A stretch of DNA of 64,000 nt. Origin: Nitrosomonas sp. (GTDB lineage Bacteria; Pseudomonadota; Gammaproteobacteria; Burkholderiales; Nitrosomonadaceae). Within the stretch, counting starts at the first letter, position 1, and each line of letters opens with the position of its first letter. This document shows, piece by piece, positions 52,837 to 63,149 of this stretch. The notes under the pieces were generated by a model, which saw nothing but the letters and a program-made list of their open reading frames with translations, ran no database searches and was not told where the DNA came from. The DNA lies in the NCBI GenBank assembly GCA_031316255.1, contig JALDQW010000001.1:186001-250000 (forward strand). The letters are read 5' to 3'. A program made the translations under genes and the position numbers.

Positions 52837-53451
52837 ATGAACAAGCCTCGCACTGTCACCCTTGCCTTAACAGGCGCATCCGGCATGCCCTATGGCATAC
52901 GATTATTGGAAAAGCTATTGCAGCATGAATTACATGTTTATCTGCTTTATTCCAAAGTCGCCCAAATTGTTGCGCAGCAGGAAATGAATATCACGCTGCC
53001 TTCTCAACCCAAGGAAGCCGAAGCATTTTTTAAACATTTTTTTAACGTCTCAACCGGACAGTTACGGGTTTTTGGACGCGACGCCTGGTTTTCACCAGTA
53101 GCTTCAGGCACAAACCCCGCCGATGCAATGGTTGTCTGTCCTTGCACCATGGGTACAATGGCCGCTATTGCAGCAGGGATCAGCCAAAATTTGATTGAAC
53201 GCGCAGCGGATGTCATGCTAAAAGAAAAACGAAAATTGATCCTGGTCCCACGTGAAACACCCTTTTCCACCCTACACTTGGAAAACATGCTCAAACTGTC
53301 CCATGCCGGCGCCATAATCCTACCCGCCAATCCTGGCTTTTATCACCATCCTCAAACGATACAGGATATGGTCGACTTTATTGTGGCGCGTATACTTGAC
53401 CACTTGGCTATCGAACATCAATTAATCCCGCGATGGGGTGAAAAAAGCTAA
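52837..53451 (+). CDS. ubiX: Flavin prenyltransferase UbiX
   Basis: The 204-residue enzyme makes prenylated FMN, cofactor of the UbiD decarboxylase in ubiquinone synthesis. Segments: [110 protein letters not shown]. The dimethylallyl donor comes from the MEP pathway. It stands alone between hprK and the IscR promoter. Confidence 0.94.
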   Translation: MNKPRTVTLALTGASGMPYGIRLLEKLLQHELHVYLLYSKVAQIVAQQEMNITLPSQPKEAEAFFKHFFNVSTGQLRVFGRDAWFSPVASGTNPADAMVVCPCTMGTMAAIAAGISQNLIERAADVMLKEKRKLILVPRETPFSTLHLENMLKLSHAGAIILPANPGFYHHPQTIQDMVDFIVARILDHLAIEHQLIPRWGEKS

Positions 53452-53489
53452 TACGCTCCTAATTTACTGCGGGTTGATTATCATAAAAT

Positions 53490-53542
53490 ATAGTTGACTA
53501 ATTCAATCAGGAATTGTATAGTTGACAAAATTGATCAAGTAC
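53490..53542 (+). promoter_or_regulatory. iscR promoter with two predicted IscR type-1 boxes
   Basis: TTGACT (53494-53499) and TATAGT (53517-53522) are spaced by 17 bases. Two 25-base stretches starting with ATAGTTGAC, at 53490-53514 and 53518-53542, both agree well with the IscR type-1 consensus (ATASYYGACTRWWWYAGTCR...). They are 28 bases apart and cover the promoter, so [2Fe-2S]-IscR would repress its own gene and the suf genes after it. Confidence 0.75.
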
Positions 53543-53614
53543 TTGCCACTTGGAAATTTTATTTAGTGCTTTTTCATTATTAATCCATCCCCAAACAACC
53601 AAGGAGCATTAATT

Positions 53615-54076
53615 ATGCGACTAACCACAAAAGGCAGATTTGCTGTCACAGCCCTTTTAGACCTTGCCATGCAACAAAGCAACAACCCCGTAACACTGGC
53701 GGATATCAGTCAGCGCCAAAAAATTTCATTATCCTATCTTGAGCAGTTATTTGCCAAGCTGCGCCAATCTGAACTTGTCGACAGCGTGCGCGGTCCTGGC
53801 GGCGGCTACTGCCTGGCCAAGGAGCTCGAGCAAGTTTCGGTCGCAGATATCATTCTCGCTGTTGACGAACCTATAGACGCCACACAGTGCGGCGGCAAAG
53901 AAAACTGTCATAACGATAGCAAATGTATGACACATGATCTATGGGCAAAACTGAACGATCTGATTTTCGAGTATTTAGGCGCGGTCACACTTAAGGAACT
54001 GGTTGACAACCAAAAGAAACTGCAAAAAGAAGAGGTTGTGCCACTTTTTGATATGCGCGGCTCAACGGCAGCTTAA
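53615..54076 (+). CDS. iscR: Rrf2-family iron-sulfur regulator IscR
   Basis: The 153-residue protein has the Rrf2 winged helix MRLTTKGRFAVTALLDLAMQ, LADISQRQKISLSYLEQLFA and RGPGGGYCLAKELEQVSVAD. The cluster cysteines lie in CGGKENCHNDSKCMTHDLW. It senses cellular iron-sulfur supply and represses the iron-sulfur assembly operon. AAGGAG precedes the ATG. The suf genes follow after 230 bases, so a second promoter is possible there. Confidence 0.94.
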   Translation: MRLTTKGRFAVTALLDLAMQQSNNPVTLADISQRQKISLSYLEQLFAKLRQSELVDSVRGPGGGYCLAKELEQVSVADIILAVDEPIDATQCGGKENCHNDSKCMTHDLWAKLNDLIFEYLGAVTLKELVDNQKKLQKEEVVPLFDMRGSTAA

Positions 54077-54307
54077 GTCATTATCTTTTAAATTTAATTC
54101 AGAATTGCGATTCAAACTGGCATGATATTTTGATCACTGTCCCAGAACAGTTGAAGTTAAAGCTTGTCATACGCTAAATAGCAAAAAAACTCGGCAGCAA
54201 ACTGTGAGGAGAATAAATTGTTAATCAATTATTCACCACAGTTAAAAAACCGACGGATTTTATAATTATAAATTCATCACCGAAACACAAAAATAGTAAT
54301 AATTATT

Positions 54308-54649
54308 ATGACAATTACATTAACTGAACGCGCTGCCAGACAGATCCGGCAACAAATCGTAAAACGCGGCAGCGGCATTGCATTACGCATCGGTATCAAA
54401 AAATCGGGCTGCTCTGGTTTTTCCTATGCATATGACTTGGCCGACGAAATTAAGAAAGATGACAGGCTCTTTCTATCGCAAGACACACAAGTTGTCGTAA
54501 ATGAGAACGACTTGCCATTTGTTAACGGATCTGAAATTGATTATGTCCATGAGGGCCTGAGCAGTTTTTACAAGTTAAACAATCCCAATATAGATCATGC
54601 GTGTGGTTGCGGTGAAAGCTTCAGCCTAAAGGAATCTGAGAAAACATAA
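54308..54649 (+). CDS. sufA: A-type iron-sulfur carrier SufA
   Basis: The 113-residue HesB/IscA-like protein has the three conserved cysteines: one in KKSGCSGFSYAYDLAD and two in HACGCGESFSL. MTITLTERAARQIRQQI is the typical start. It carries clusters from SufBCD to target proteins. It is the first structural gene of the suf operon here. IscA or ErpA cannot be fully excluded from sequence alone, but the operon decides for SufA. Confidence 0.9.
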   Translation: MTITLTERAARQIRQQIVKRGSGIALRIGIKKSGCSGFSYAYDLADEIKKDDRLFLSQDTQVVVNENDLPFVNGSEIDYVHEGLSSFYKLNNPNIDHACGCGESFSLKESEKT

Positions 54650-54743
54650 ATAAAACAATGATCCAATTTTATCTGTTATTACAGCAAATTAAATTCTACA
54701 CAGACTATAGCCTGCAGAAATAATCAATAAAGGAAACAACTCG

Positions 54744-56180
54744 ATGAGTGCTGTATTACAAAATCTGGTTAATCAACCATACAAACATGGCTTCGTTACA
54801 GACATTGAGTCGGAGATTGCACCCAAAGGACTCAATGAAGAGACTATTCGTTTAATTTCAGCCAAGAAAAATGAACCCGATTGGCTTCTGGATTTTCGTT
54901 TGAAGGCCTACCAGAAATGGCTAACGATGTCCGAACCAAGCTGGCAAAATGTTCATTATCCAAAAATAGATTTCCAGGAGATCAGCTATTATGCTGCCCC
55001 CAAGCCGAAGAAAAAATTGGCCAGCATGGATGAAGTTGACCCAGAGCTGTTACGCACTTTTGAAAAACTGGGTGTACCGATGCATGAGCGCGCGGCGCTT
55101 GCAGGTGTCGCTGTGGATGTTGTCTTTGATAGCGTATCTGTCGCAACAACCTACAAGGAAAAACTCGCCGAGCTCGGTATTATTTTTTGCTCCATCTCGG
55201 AAGCCGTGCAAAAACATCCTGACCTGGTGCGGGAATATATCGGCACCGTTGTACCTGTAGGCGACAATTTTTATGCGGCACTGAATTCAGCGGTTTTTAC
55301 CGATGGATCTTTCTGCTTCATCCCCAAGGGAGTTAAATGCCCGATGGATTTGTCCACCTATTTTCGTATTAATACCGAAGGATCAGGACAGTTTGAGCGC
55401 ACACTTGTTATCGCAGAGGAAGGCGCATCGGTTTCGTATCTGGAAGGTTGTACGGCGCCCCAGTTTGACACCAACCAACTGCATGCCGCAGTTGTTGAAC
55501 TGATCGCCATGGATAATGCAAATATCAAATACTCTACCGTGCAAAACTGGTACGCCGGTGATGAAAACGGAATTGGCGGCATCTATAACTTTGTCACCAA
55601 GCGGGGTCTGGCCAAAGGTGTGAATTCAAGAATTTCCTGGACACAAGTCGAAACAGGCGCCGCCATTACTTGGAAGTATCCATCCTGCATTTTGCGTGGT
55701 GATAATTCGGTTGGTGAATTTTATTCAGTTGCAGTGACCAATCATCATCAACAGGCCGATACTGGAACCAAGATGATACATCTTGGAAAAAACACCCGGA
55801 GCACAATCATCAGTAAAGGAATTTCCGCTGGCAAATCAAACAGCAGTTACCGTGGACTTGTACGGATCGCACCGACCGCAGAAAATGCACGTAACTTTTC
55901 CCAGTGTGATTCCATGTTGGTCGGTAATCTGTGTGGCGCGCATACTTTCCCTTATATACAGGTACGCAATAACAGCGCCAAAGTAGAGCACGAAGCATCT
56001 ACGTCAAAAATTGGTGAAGATCAGTTATTTTATTTTGCCCAGCGTGGTATAGATGCTGAAGAAGCAGTTTCCATGATTGTCAATGGATTCTGTAAGGAAG
56101 TCTTTCAGCAGTTACCGATGGAATTTGCTGTAGAAGCCACAAAACTTCTGAGCTTCAAACTTGAGGGTAGCGTCGGATGA
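54744..56180 (+). CDS. sufB: Fe-S cluster scaffold subunit SufB
   Basis: The 478-residue protein forms the SufBC2D scaffold. [74 protein letters not shown], and [20 protein letters not shown] are characteristic. [20 protein letters not shown] holds a conserved cysteine. The stop overlaps sufC by 4 bases, so sufB and sufC are coupled. Confidence 0.96.
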   Translation: MSAVLQNLVNQPYKHGFVTDIESEIAPKGLNEETIRLISAKKNEPDWLLDFRLKAYQKWLTMSEPSWQNVHYPKIDFQEISYYAAPKPKKKLASMDEVDPELLRTFEKLGVPMHERAALAGVAVDVVFDSVSVATTYKEKLAELGIIFCSISEAVQKHPDLVREYIGTVVPVGDNFYAALNSAVFTDGSFCFIPKGVKCPMDLSTYFRINTEGSGQFERTLVIAEEGASVSYLEGCTAPQFDTNQLHAAVVELIAMDNANIKYSTVQNWYAGDENGIGGIYNFVTKRGLAKGVNSRISWTQVETGAAITWKYPSCILRGDNSVGEFYSVAVTNHHQQADTGTKMIHLGKNTRSTIISKGISAGKSNSSYRGLVRIAPTAENARNFSQCDSMLVGNLCGAHTFPYIQVRNNSAKVEHEASTSKIGEDQLFYFAQRGIDAEEAVSMIVNGFCKEVFQQLPMEFAVEATKLLSFKLEGSVG

Positions 56181-56971
56181 TCAATAAAGACAGTCAAACC
56201 ATACTGGATGTACAAAACTTGCATGCCAGCACACAGGGCACTGAAATACTCAAAGGCATCAACTTGACCGTTAAAAGTGGCGAGATACATGCCATTATGG
56301 GGTTAAATGGTTCAGGAAAAAGTACTTTTGCCAAAGTATTGGCGGGTCATCCCGATTACGAGGTTACACAAGGCGCCATTCAGTTTGAACAACACGATTT
56401 GTTGGCGTTGAGTTCAGAAGAACGTGCGCAAGCGGGTATATTTCTAGCCTTCCAGTATCCCATAGAAATTCCAGGCGTTGCTAATAGCCAGTTCCTACGC
56501 CTTGCCTACAATACTGTACAAGTCAAACGCGGCAAGGAGGAACTCGATCCGCTTGAATTTGACGATTTTGTCCGTGAAAAAATGAAACTGCTGGAAATGA
56601 AACCCGATTTTCTCGACCGCAGTGTGAACGAAGGATTCTCCGGTGGTGAAAAGAAACGTAATGAAATCCTGCAAATGGCATTGCTTGAGCCCAGGCTCGG
56701 TATTCTTGACGAAACCGACTCAGGTCTAGATATTGATGCCCTTAAAATAGTTGCCAAGGGTGTAAATCACCTCAGCAACAAAGACAACGCCATCATTTTG
56801 ATTACCCATTACCAACGTTTGCTGGAACATATTGTGCCCGACTATGTCCATGTTATGGAGGCTGGGCGCATTATCCGAACCGGTGGAAAAGAACTGGCGC
56901 TGGAACTGGAAACCCATGGCTATGACTGGCTGCATAACAATACAGAAAACAGTGCAGGAGCTTCTGTATGA
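56177..56971 (+). CDS. sufC: SUF system ATPase SufC
   Basis: A 264-residue ABC-type ATPase with Walker [10 protein letters not shown], the Q-loop [14 protein letters not shown], signature [12 protein letters not shown], Walker [18 protein letters not shown] and switch [11 protein letters not shown]. It hydrolyses ATP in the SufBCD complex. Its ends overlap sufB and sufD by 4 bases each. Confidence 0.96.
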   Translation: MINKDSQTILDVQNLHASTQGTEILKGINLTVKSGEIHAIMGLNGSGKSTFAKVLAGHPDYEVTQGAIQFEQHDLLALSSEERAQAGIFLAFQYPIEIPGVANSQFLRLAYNTVQVKRGKEELDPLEFDDFVREKMKLLEMKPDFLDRSVNEGFSGGEKKRNEILQMALLEPRLGILDETDSGLDIDALKIVAKGVNHLSNKDNAIILITHYQRLLEHIVPDYVHVMEAGRIIRTGGKELALELETHGYDWLHNNTENSAGASV

Positions 56972-58311
56972 ACGAAATTGCAAAAAACGACTACCTCACT
57001 TGCCTTTTAAACTCATTCACTGCTCAGTCCGTTGACATTTTGTCGCATGAATCACAGCAAAATGAGAAATTATCCTGGCTAAAGCAATTACGTGCAGAAG
57101 CAATTGATCAAGCCGGGCAACTAACGCTGCCAACGACAAAAGATGAAGAATGGCGTTTTACGGATATTTCGCCGCTGGCGAAATTACCATTCAAACCCGC
57201 CAAGGCTTATTCCGCACTTGAATTAAATGATATTCAGCCATTTCTCATTGAAGAAGCAAATAATCGCCTGGTATTTGTTGACGGTTATTTTGCACCGGAT
57301 CTTTCCAATATTTTGGGTAAGGATCAGCTCATTATTGGCAACCTTTCGTCACTCACAACTCATCCTGTCACCGAAATCAAGCACCATTTGGGGCAACAAA
57401 TTCAGTTGAAAAATAATATTTTTACCGCCTTGAATACAGCATTTTTACAGGACGGTGCATTCATCGTGGCGCCCAAAAATATCACAGTCAGCAAACCGAT
57501 TCATTTGCTATTCATTGCTACACAAAAAGAAACGACCAATTATCCTCGCGTTCTCGTTGTTGGCAAAGAAAACAGTGAAATCACCATTATTGAAGATTAT
57601 GTTGCGCTACAGGATAGTGCAGCAAATGACTCATATATCACCAATTCGGTTGTCGAACTGAATCTCGCCGCCAATGCACAGGTTCAACATATTCGGATTC
57701 AGCGCGAAAATCCCAATGCTTTTCATCTGGCTAACAGTGCTGTCTCTCTTGATCATGCCAGCCGGTATCAAGCAACTAGCATCACGCTGGGTGCACAGAT
57801 TTCACGATACGACCTGAACATCAGTTTTATATCAGAAGCAGCAGAATGCGCTGTCCATGGTCTGACTATGGTTGCAAATACGCAATTAGCCGACACACAC
57901 ACCTGCATTGATCATTTAAAACCCAATTGCACCAGCCGTCAACAACATAAATGCATTGCCGACGATTCGTCCCGTGCTGTTTTCAATGGAAAAATTATTG
58001 TTAGCCCAAATGCTCAGCGCACTAACTCCTCCCAATCAAGCCGCAATCTCTTGCTCAGTGGGAAGGCCCAAATTGACACCAAACCTCAGCTGGAAATTTT
58101 TGCAGATGATGTTAAATGCGCGCATGGCGCCACAGTGGGTCAACTGGACAATGAAGAGATTTTCTATTTGAAAAGCCGCGGATTGCCTGAATTAGTTGCG
58201 CGCAATCTGTTAACGTATGCATTCGGGGCGGAAATCCTTGATCATATACCTGTGAAATCACTCAAGCACAAACTCGAACAGATAGTACTCAATCAAACAC
58301 AAAGTAGCTAA
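56968..58311 (+). CDS. sufD: SUF system subunit SufD
   Basis: The 447-residue protein is the partner of SufB. Features: [51 protein letters not shown], and [40 protein letters not shown] and [20 protein letters not shown] are the conserved C-terminal part with the interface His. Length is normal. Confidence 0.95.
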   Translation: MNEIAKNDYLTCLLNSFTAQSVDILSHESQQNEKLSWLKQLRAEAIDQAGQLTLPTTKDEEWRFTDISPLAKLPFKPAKAYSALELNDIQPFLIEEANNRLVFVDGYFAPDLSNILGKDQLIIGNLSSLTTHPVTEIKHHLGQQIQLKNNIFTALNTAFLQDGAFIVAPKNITVSKPIHLLFIATQKETTNYPRVLVVGKENSEITIIEDYVALQDSAANDSYITNSVVELNLAANAQVQHIRIQRENPNAFHLANSAVSLDHASRYQATSITLGAQISRYDLNISFISEAAECAVHGLTMVANTQLADTHTCIDHLKPNCTSRQQHKCIADDSSRAVFNGKIIVSPNAQRTNSSQSSRNLLLSGKAQIDTKPQLEIFADDVKCAHGATVGQLDNEEIFYLKSRGLPELVARNLLTYAFGAEILDHIPVKSLKHKLEQIVLNQTQSS

Positions 58312-58314
58312 ATC

Positions 58315-59574
58315 ATGGCCAAAGCAACCCCCCTTATCAAACCCGGGATGAATGCTATTTTGGATGTAGAGAGAATTCGCTCAGATTTTCCGATTCTCAA
58401 CATTAAAGTAGGTAACAAGCCCCTCGTTTATCTGGATAATGCCGCATCTTGTCAAATGCCTCAACAGGTTATCGATCGGCTCGTTTATTACCAGACCGCG
58501 CAACATGCAAATATTAACAGAGCAGTTCATTATCTATCTGAAGTGGCCACTCTGGAATACGAAAAAGCGCGCCGCAAAATACAGCAGTTTGTCAATGCAC
58601 GTGAAGACCGGGAAATTGTCTTTACAAGTGGCACCACAGATTCTATTAATCTGGTGATGCACGGTTATGGCCGCAAATTCATTAAAGCCGGCGACGAGAT
58701 CATCCTGACCACGCTTGAGCATCATTCCAATATTGTGCCATGGCAGATGCTGGCTCAAGAGAAAGGCGCTATTATCCGCGTGGTGCCGATTAATGACGCC
58801 GGTGAACTCGATATCGATGCATATAAAAAACTTTTTAATGAACGCACGCGATTTGTCAGCTTGATTCATGTTTCCAATGCATTAGGCACTATCACTCCAG
58901 TTAAACAGTTGATAGCCTACGCCCGTCAACATGACGTACCGATTCTGGTTGATGGCGCACAGGCTGCACCGCATATGACGGTTGACGTACAGGAACTGGA
59001 CTGTGACTTCTATGTTTTCTCTGCTCATAAACTGTGCGGCCCAACGGGAATCGGTATGCTCTACGGCAAGGCAAAACTGCTTGAAGCCATGCAGCCATTC
59101 AAAGGCGGTGGCGACATGATTGAATCAGTTACCTTTGAGGAAACAACATACGCTGCCACTCCACATAAATTTGAAGCCGGCACACCACCCATTGCTGCTG
59201 CAATCGGCTTTGGTGAAGCCATTGATTATTTATGTACAATTGGTATGGATCAGATTGCAGCGCACGAGTTGGAATTATTAACCTACGCCACTGATTGCAT
59301 CAACGAAATAAAAGGTGCAAAAATCATCGGCACCGCTGCACAGAAAACCGCCGTACTCTCATTCACGCTCGACGGCATTCATCCGCACGATATTGGCACG
59401 CTATTGAACGAAGACGGCGTAGCTGTGCGCACTGGACACCATTGTGCGCAACCTATAATGCAACGCTACAATGTGCCAGCAACATCCCGGGCCTCGTTTG
59501 CTTTTTACAATACGAAATCAGAAGTCGATGCGCTTATGACGGGCATTCGAAACGTACAAAAAGTTTTTCTATAA
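58315..59574 (+). CDS. sufS: Cysteine desulfurase SufS
   Basis: The 419-residue class II (NifS-like) pyridoxal-phosphate enzyme takes sulfur from cysteine. VYLDNAASCQMPQQVIDRLV, FTSGTTDSINLVMHGYG, TLEHHSNIVPWQML, VDGAQAAPHMTVDVQELDCD and the cofactor lysine in FYVFSAHKLCGPTGIGMLYG. The catalytic cysteine is in RTGHHCAQPIMQRYNV. It starts 3 bases after sufD. SufU follows, and SufE is absent, so SufU probably accepts the persulfide. Confidence 0.95.
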   Translation: MAKATPLIKPGMNAILDVERIRSDFPILNIKVGNKPLVYLDNAASCQMPQQVIDRLVYYQTAQHANINRAVHYLSEVATLEYEKARRKIQQFVNAREDREIVFTSGTTDSINLVMHGYGRKFIKAGDEIILTTLEHHSNIVPWQMLAQEKGAIIRVVPINDAGELDIDAYKKLFNERTRFVSLIHVSNALGTITPVKQLIAYARQHDVPILVDGAQAAPHMTVDVQELDCDFYVFSAHKLCGPTGIGMLYGKAKLLEAMQPFKGGGDMIESVTFEETTYAATPHKFEAGTPPIAAAIGFGEAIDYLCTIGMDQIAAHELELLTYATDCINEIKGAKIIGTAAQKTAVLSFTLDGIHPHDIGTLLNEDGVAVRTGHHCAQPIMQRYNVPATSRASFAFYNTKSEVDALMTGIRNVQKVFL

Positions 59575-59576
59575 CA

Positions 59577-60059
59577 ATGAATTCTAAATCACTTTACCAG
59601 GAAGTTATTCTCGATCATAATCGAAAACCCCGGAATTACGGCACTCTTGACCACCCCAGTCATCACGCCGTCGGACATAATCCTTTATGCGGTGACCGGC
59701 TGGATATCGCCCTGCAAATTGAAAACAATCACATCAACCATATCGCTTTTCAGGGTGAATCCTGTGCAATCTGCAAGGCTTCAGCTTCAATGATGACTAC
59801 AGCAGTCAAGGGCAAAACCTGTTCTGACGCCGAAACCCTGATTCATGAATTTCGCGAAATGGCGACAGGAAAACTCGACCCAGACCATCCGCATCATCTT
59901 GGTCGATTAACTGTATTCTCCGGAATCAGAGATTTACCGACACGCGTAAAATGCGCGATCTTGCCTTGGCATACGCTACATGCTGCCCTGAATGCCATAT
60001 CCAGCGTTTCAACAGAATCAGGCAATGATCCTGCTCAGAGTGTCCCTGGAAAAGCTTAA
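59577..60059 (+). CDS. sufU: SUF system sulfur acceptor SufU
   Basis: From the ATG at 59577 the 160-residue product reads MNSKSLYQEVILDHNRKPRN. The zinc/sulfur-binding residues lie in NPLCGDRLDIALQ, GESCAICKASASMMTTAVKG and VKCAILPWHTL. SufU is the Zn-dependent acceptor for SufS in many bacteria. Two bases separate it from sufS. A longer frame begins inside sufS but has no start signal. Confidence 0.93.
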   Translation: MNSKSLYQEVILDHNRKPRNYGTLDHPSHHAVGHNPLCGDRLDIALQIENNHINHIAFQGESCAICKASASMMTTAVKGKTCSDAETLIHEFREMATGKLDPDHPHHLGRLTVFSGIRDLPTRVKCAILPWHTLHAALNAISSVSTESGNDPAQSVPGKA

Positions 60060-60136
60060 TCAATACCAGGCAGTCTTTCATCATTATTTTTTAATACAGT
60101 TGTTATTAAAATAACATTTAGCCGTAATTAGACAAT

Positions 60137-60697
60137 ATGCCAAAAATTGCTGATATTGAAGGTACCCCGAATAAAAACGCACTCAAGTTTATTCTTAAAG
60201 AACCCTTAACCTGGGGAATTGCGCGCTCGTATGACAATGCCGAAGCTGCCCAAGATGACCCGCTGGCATCTGCATTGTTTGAAATAGATCATGTGACCAA
60301 TGTCTTTTATATCGATCACTGGATCACTGTCACTCAAGACGGAGAAGCGAACTGGCAGGACTTGGCTCGGGAAGTAGCCGATCCGATTCGCGCCGCACCC
60401 GCCGCAAGTGAACAGTCCGCGGATACCGTCGCCACCGCCAATGATATGCTCGCCCAATTAAGCCCTGAAGATCAACAACGGCTTGAAAAAATCAATATTT
60501 TACTCGACGAGGAAATACGACCTTATCTGCAGCACGATGGCGGAGACTTGCATGTACTGGGTCTGGAAGGTAACGTTTTAAAGATACATTATCAGGGCGC
60601 GTGCGGGACTTGCCCAAGTGCGATTACTGGAACGCTGCGCGGTATAGAGCATATGCTCAAAACAATAGAACCGGATATACAGGTTGTTGCGTGCTAA
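60137..60697 (+). CDS. NfuA-like iron-sulfur carrier (Nfu_N plus NifU C-terminal domain)
   Basis: The 186-residue protein has an N-terminal Nfu_N domain (about 5-90): EGTPNKNALKFILKEPLTWG, LASALFEIDHVTNVFYIDHW and ITVTQDGEANWQDLARE. A linker rich in Ala and Ser follows, and then a NifU-type domain with the CxxC motif GACGTCPSAITGTLRGIEHM. LLDEEIRPYLQHDGGDLHVL is typical. It delivers [4Fe-4S] clusters to targets and probably belongs to the suf transcript (77 bases after sufU). Confidence 0.9.
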   Translation: MPKIADIEGTPNKNALKFILKEPLTWGIARSYDNAEAAQDDPLASALFEIDHVTNVFYIDHWITVTQDGEANWQDLAREVADPIRAAPAASEQSADTVATANDMLAQLSPEDQQRLEKINILLDEEIRPYLQHDGGDLHVLGLEGNVLKIHYQGACGTCPSAITGTLRGIEHMLKTIEPDIQVVAC

Positions 60698-60758
60698 TAT
60701 AGCCAATACCCCGCCATCTCAGATTTCATTTGTAAATTGGAAAAATTAGCGATGCACG

Positions 60759-62987
60759 TCAGACTGGTGTCAATTTTGCATATTCCAGCATCAGCCACTT
60801 GGTGCCAGTCCGATCAAAATTCACCTGAACTCGTGCATCGCTGCCACTGCCTTCGTAATCAAGAATCACACCTTCGCCAAACTTGGCATGCATCACTGCC
60901 TGACCAATTTGCCATTGTCCACCAACTGTTGCCTGCTGTTTGATCGACTCGAAATTTTTCGCTCCGGACAACGATTTGGCGCTTGACGGCTTATTGACAT
61001 TTTTTGAATGATTAAAATGGAAACTGGTTTCAGCGGGTGGTTTGATCCATTTTAAAAAAGTGTCAGGAATTTCATCCAAAAAGCGGGATGGAATATTGTA
61101 ACGTGTTTGTCCATGCAACATGCGGCTTTGCGCCAGGCTCAGATACAAACGGCGACGCGCGCGCGTCATGGCAACATACATCAAGCGCCGTTCTTCTTCA
61201 ACACCGTTTGTTTCGTTCAAGCTGTTATCATGCGGAAACAATCCTTCTTCCAGTCCACTCAAAAAAACAGAATGAAACTCAAGGCCTTTAGCCGCATGAA
61301 CAGTCATTAATTGCAGTGCATCCTGACCGCTGCCCGCCTGATGCTCGCCTGCCTCCAGGGAAGCATGTGCAAGAAATGCTGTCAAACTATCATCTTCAGC
61401 TTCATGAACGAAACTGACTGCGGCATTGACAAGCTCATGCAGATTTTCCAGCCTGTCTGCACCTTCCTTTTCCGATTTGTAATGCGTCACCAGTCCACTG
61501 TGAATCAGCATCCGTTCTGCTATTTGCGGCAGCGGCAGGTTCTCACACTCCTGACGCATCACTTGAATCAATCTAACGAATCCCGCCACACCCTTCTGAT
61601 TTTTTTCAGTGACTTCACGATTATCAGCAACAATCGCCTCTCCACCGCATTTCTGCAGTGCGGCTACCCACAGGCTACCATTTTGCTGGCGCGCAAGATC
61701 CTGTAATTGTTCAAGGCTGCGTGCACCGATGCCACGTGCAGGGAAATTAATAACGCGCAGTAATGCATTATCATCTTCAGGATTAGCGATGAGCCTTAAA
61801 TAAGCCAGCGCATGTTTGATTTCCATACGTTCAAAGAAACGCAGTCCACCATAAACACGGTACGATAACGAAGCATTGAACAGGCTATGCTCCAGCACCC
61901 TTGATTGTGCATTGGAGCGGTATAACATCGCAATTTGTGAAAGCGCAATGCCTTCTGCATGTAATGCTTTGACTTCATCTACAATAAAGCTGGCTTCGTC
62001 AAAATCGTTAAATGCACGATAAACCCGTATGGGCTCTCCCTGGCCTTGTGCTGTCCAAAGATTTTTTCCTAGACGCTCAGTATTATTTTCAATCAATGCA
62101 TTCGCAGCATCGAGTATATTGCCATGTGAACGATAGTTCTGTTCCAGTCTGATGACTTTCGATATACCAAAATCGCTTTCAAAGTCTCTCATGTTACTGG
62201 TGTCGGCTCCACGGAATGCATATATACTCTGATCGTCGTCACCCACGACAAAAACGGCTGCGGCATTCTCCGTGCCGACACCCGCCAACAACTTAAGCCA
62301 GTTATACTGAAGCCGGTTCGTATCTTGAAATTCGTCGACCAGTATATGTTTAAAACGTTCCCGGTAATGATCACGCAATATCTCATTCCGGCTCAGCAAT
62401 TCATAGCTGCGCAACAATAGCTCGGCAAAATCCACCACGCCTTCCTGGTTGCTTTGTTGTTCGTAAGCCAAATAAAACTCCAGTAAACGTCTTGAAAATG
62501 GATCATCCACAGTTACATTAGCCGCACGCAAACCGGACTCCTTTGCGTTATTGATAAACCACTGTACCTGACGTGGTGGAAACCGTTTGTCATCAGCCGA
62601 CAATGTTTTCAGAATACGTTTAATCAAGGCCAACTGATCGGCCACATCGAGAATCTGAAATGCCTGAGGTAATCCAGCTTCCTGGTAGTGCGCCCGCAAC
62701 AAACGATTACATAGCCCATGAAATGTTCCTATCCACATGCCGCGTGTATTGACCGACAACATGGCATTAATACGGGTGAGCATTTCCTTGGAGGCCTTAT
62801 TGGTAAAAGTAACTGCCAGTATGCTGTAAGGACTGGCTTGGCCTGTTTGAATCAAATGAGCAATCCGCGTGGTTAATACCCGTGTCTTACCGCTGCCAGC
62901 GCCTGCCAAAACAAGCACAGATTGATACGGCAAGGTAATTGCTTCCAGTTGCTGAGGATTCAAATCGGCGAGCAGGGTTGAAGTCAT
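60759..62987 (-). CDS. uvrD: DNA helicase II
   Basis: A 742-residue superfamily 1A helicase. Motif I is GAGSGKTRVLTTR, followed by LAVTFTNKASKEM (Ia), HILVDEFQDTNRLQY (II), VFVVGDDDQSIYAFRGAD (III), VIRLEQNYRSHGNILDAANA (IV), LMTVHAAKGLEFHSVFLSGL (V) and ERRLMYVAMTRARRRLYLS (VI). It unwinds DNA in nucleotide-excision and mismatch repair. The order and C-terminus (YALT... type region with KLTPV) fit UvrD rather than Rep or PcrA. Length is slightly longer than average. Confidence 0.93.
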   Translation of the reverse strand: MTSTLLADLNPQQLEAITLPYQSVLVLAGAGSGKTRVLTTRIAHLIQTGQASPYSILAVTFTNKASKEMLTRINAMLSVNTRGMWIGTFHGLCNRLLRAHYQEAGLPQAFQILDVADQLALIKRILKTLSADDKRFPPRQVQWFINNAKESGLRAANVTVDDPFSRRLLEFYLAYEQQSNQEGVVDFAELLLRSYELLSRNEILRDHYRERFKHILVDEFQDTNRLQYNWLKLLAGVGTENAAAVFVVGDDDQSIYAFRGADTSNMRDFESDFGISKVIRLEQNYRSHGNILDAANALIENNTERLGKNLWTAQGQGEPIRVYRAFNDFDEASFIVDEVKALHAEGIALSQIAMLYRSNAQSRVLEHSLFNASLSYRVYGGLRFFERMEIKHALAYLRLIANPEDDNALLRVINFPARGIGARSLEQLQDLARQQNGSLWVAALQKCGGEAIVADNREVTEKNQKGVAGFVRLIQVMRQECENLPLPQIAERMLIHSGLVTHYKSEKEGADRLENLHELVNAAVSFVHEAEDDSLTAFLAHASLEAGEHQAGSGQDALQLMTVHAAKGLEFHSVFLSGLEEGLFPHDNSLNETNGVEEERRLMYVAMTRARRRLYLSLAQSRMLHGQTRYNIPSRFLDEIPDTFLKWIKPPAETSFHFNHSKNVNKPSSAKSLSGAKNFESIKQQATVGGQWQIGQAVMHAKFGEGVILDYEGSGSDARVQVNFDRTGTKWLMLEYAKLTPV

Positions 62988-63149
62988 GGGTAAATGTGAC
63001 TTTCACAAAACTGTCAGACTGAGTATCTACAAAAGTGACAGGTATAGAATTTTAAAATACTGATTAATTCTGAATCAGATCAATGGCTCAATCGACCGCA
63101 TAGCCATTCAAACCTGATCCATAAATTAACCACGGCGAATTTGGCAAAA

